DNA of 21,798 nucleotides, taken from positions 1-21,798 of the IMG/VR virus record IMGVR_UViG_3300024518_000708; one strand, given 5' to 3'. The first letter of the stretch is position 1. The number at the start of each line of letters is the position of its first letter. Source of the DNA: a virus. Position numbers and translations under genes: made by a program. Shown here in pieces: positions 20,355 to 21,798 of this stretch. The notes under the pieces were generated by a model, which ran no database searches, was not told the DNA's origin, and saw only the letters and a list, made by a program, of their open reading frames with translations.

Positions 20355-21798
20355 TGGCTGAGATCTTCGACCCGTTAAAACTCGCAGACGAGGAGAAGCG
20401 CCGCGAGCAAGAGCGCTTGTTGTTTGGTGAAGACCGGGCACTCCAAGTCACGATCCGACCCCAACCAAAAGATCCCCTCCCTCTGGAGACCAGACGGGAG
20501 ATGGAACCTGACGCCTCGGTAGCGCGGAAGAACCGCAAGCTCGCCGACGAGATGGGCGTTGATCCTACCCTGGTCGAGGCTGACCCCCAGGCTTCCGAGG
20601 TGGAAGCCAAGCGCATGGATCAGGATGAACTCCTGTTCGGCGACGGAGCCCCGGTCACTACACGGTTCCTCGAACGCCCCGGCAACATGGAGCAGTCGCA
20701 CGACAGCGTGTCCCACCTCTCGCAGTTCGAGGAAGACACCAAGGACATGGCGATCGGCACCAGCTTCGGTCGCGGCGTGGACATGCTACAGCAGCTCGGG
20801 TATCGTTTCATCGAGGCCACGGGCGAGATTACCGGGAGCGACACACTGGCTGAGTTCGGCGGCGAGGGAGCCGAGGAGCAGTCCCGCCAGATGGCCCCGT
20901 CCAACAAGAACAAGGTCACGCTCAAAGAAGCCATCATGGGGAACGAGAGTTTCCTGGAGTGGGTGAGCCAGACGGTCGGCGAACAGATCCCGATGATGGC
21001 ACCCGCCGTCGCTGGTGGTCTCGGAGGTGCCAAGCTCGGTGCCATCGTCGGCACGGCAGTCGGTCCCGCAGGCACGGCAGTGGGTGCTGTGGTCGGCGGC
21101 ATCATCGGTGCCTTCCTCCCGTCCCTGATCCTCGGTGTCGGTGAGGTACAGCAGGGCTCCAAAGAGATCAACCCCGACAGTAAGGCAAGCGGCTACACGT
21201 TCGCTGGTGGCGCTGTCATCGCTATGCTCGACACCGCTCTCCCCGGCAAGCTGGGTGGCAGGCTGGTGTCCGCGTTCGGCAAGGATCTGGCACCACAGGT
21301 AGCTCGCGAGCTGGCGTTCAGCGCACTCAAGGCTGGCGGCAAAGATGCGACACTTGAAGGTATCACCGAGGGCTTCCAGGGTGTCATCGCCAAGTACGCT
21401 TCCGCCTTAGAGACGGGAACGGATGTGAAATTGGATGCCTGGGAGATCGCCGAGGAAGTGGCGGCTGGGTTCCTGATGGGCGGCGGCACCTCTGCCGTTG
21501 TCTCGGGCACGACCAACGTGGGCCAGCGGGCCCAGCGTGCGCGCCGGCAGGGCAACGCAGCCGCAGCTATGGCTGACACGGCAGCGATCACCCCACTCGA
21601 TCAAGAGGCTCCCGAGGTAGCGGTACAGCACCACGTCGATACGCTCAAGGAGCGAGGCATCACCAGCGTCTTCGTCCCGGCTGACGTGGCCATCGAACAC
21701 GCCCGCCAGAACGAGCATCAGCTCAAGGAGGGCTTCGACGACCTCGGCATCACCGAACAGATGAACGAGCAGTCGGGCCGCAACATGGTGGAGATCCC
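20354..21798 (+). CDS. Giant gp16-like internal virion protein, N-terminal part (3' partial)
   Basis: ATG at 20354 in a TAATG overlap opens a frame with no stop up to the window end (481 codons plus 2 nt). Residues 1-200 are charged and include two copies of an LLFG motif (RLLFGEDRALQVT at 21-33 and ELLFGDGAPVT at 92-102). Residues 216-264 form a glycine-zipper-like hydrophobic stretch (AGGLGGAKLGAIVG, AVGAVVGGIIGAFLPSLIL) suited to membrane insertion. A second weaker hydrophobic part is at 368-385. Residues 425-445 ('DTLKERGITSVFVPADVAI') resemble segments I recall from large polyvalent phage proteins. No lytic transglycosylase motif is seen so far, unlike the N-terminus of T7 gp16; it may lie downstream. 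Confidence 0.85.
   Translation, partial: MAEIFDPLKLADEEKRREQERLLFGEDRALQVTIRPQPKDPLPLETRREMEPDASVARKNRKLADEMGVDPTLVEADPQASEVEAKRMDQDELLFGDGAPVTTRFLERPGNMEQSHDSVSHLSQFEEDTKDMAIGTSFGRGVDMLQQLGYRFIEATGEITGSDTLAEFGGEGAEEQSRQMAPSNKNKVTLKEAIMGNESFLEWVSQTVGEQIPMMAPAVAGGLGGAKLGAIVGTAVGPAGTAVGAVVGGIIGAFLPSLILGVGEVQQGSKEINPDSKASGYTFAGGAVIAMLDTALPGKLGGRLVSAFGKDLAPQVARELAFSALKAGGKDATLEGITEGFQGVIAKYASALETGTDVKLDAWEIAEEVAAGFLMGGGTSAVVSGTTNVGQRAQRARRQGNAAAAMADTAAITPLDQEAPEVAVQHHVDTLKERGITSVFVPADVAIEHARQNEHQLKEGFDDLGITEQMNEQSGRNMVEI

Overview
This window is a contiguous virion-morphogenesis module of a tailed dsDNA bacteriophage, or of a prophage of one. The phage is most likely a short-tailed podovirus of a Gram-negative host. 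All recognisable genes lie on the + strand and are packed end to end with TAATG, TGATG or ATGA overlaps. No host housekeeping gene, tRNA, integrase, IS element or CRISPR array was seen. The DNA is clearly GC-rich, with C/G-ending codons in most genes. The Gram-negative assignment is an inference from the T7-type ejection proteins, which in known phages span the periplasm.

Layout. (1) 2-289: 3' part of an M15-type peptidase (lysin), cut by the left window edge. (2) 289-4466: four virion-like, beta-rich proteins in the usual place of tail-fibre genes. They end in an 818-residue protein with duplicated N-terminal domains and a C-terminal array of 22-residue His-rich repeats. (3) 4459-6039: terminase large subunit. 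(4) 6052-6891: four tiny tandem genes whose products all begin Met-Cys; three are clear paralogs. (5) 6891-11345: capsid block related to Bordetella phage BPP-1: portal, Bbp19-like protein, scaffold, major capsid protein, Bbp16-like cement protein. (6) 11410-12657: two further structural proteins bounded by strong hairpins. (7) 12705-16350: T7 gp11- and gp12-like tail tube/nozzle proteins; the nozzle carries four FCCH-like modules. (8) 16343-21798: ejection proteins: gp13-like, gp14-like, gp15-like, and the N-terminal part of a giant gp16-like protein that runs off the right edge.

How it works together (inference from known families): scaffold, capsid and cement proteins form the head around the portal. 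TerL packages DNA. The gp11/gp12-like proteins close the portal and make the tail nozzle. The gp14/15/16-like proteins are packed in the head and form a transient conduit through the host envelope. The 818-residue protein and its beta-sandwich neighbours probably mediate surface contact.

The least explained part is the MCxGG microprotein cluster at 6052-6891. Two neighbours share 13 identical N-terminal residues although nearly all synonymous positions differ. A short T[AP]LG motif recurs in three of the four and again near the N-terminus of the scaffold. Two sigma70-like promoter candidates with the same spacing and the same -10 lie inside genes just upstream of this cluster and of the scaffold gene.
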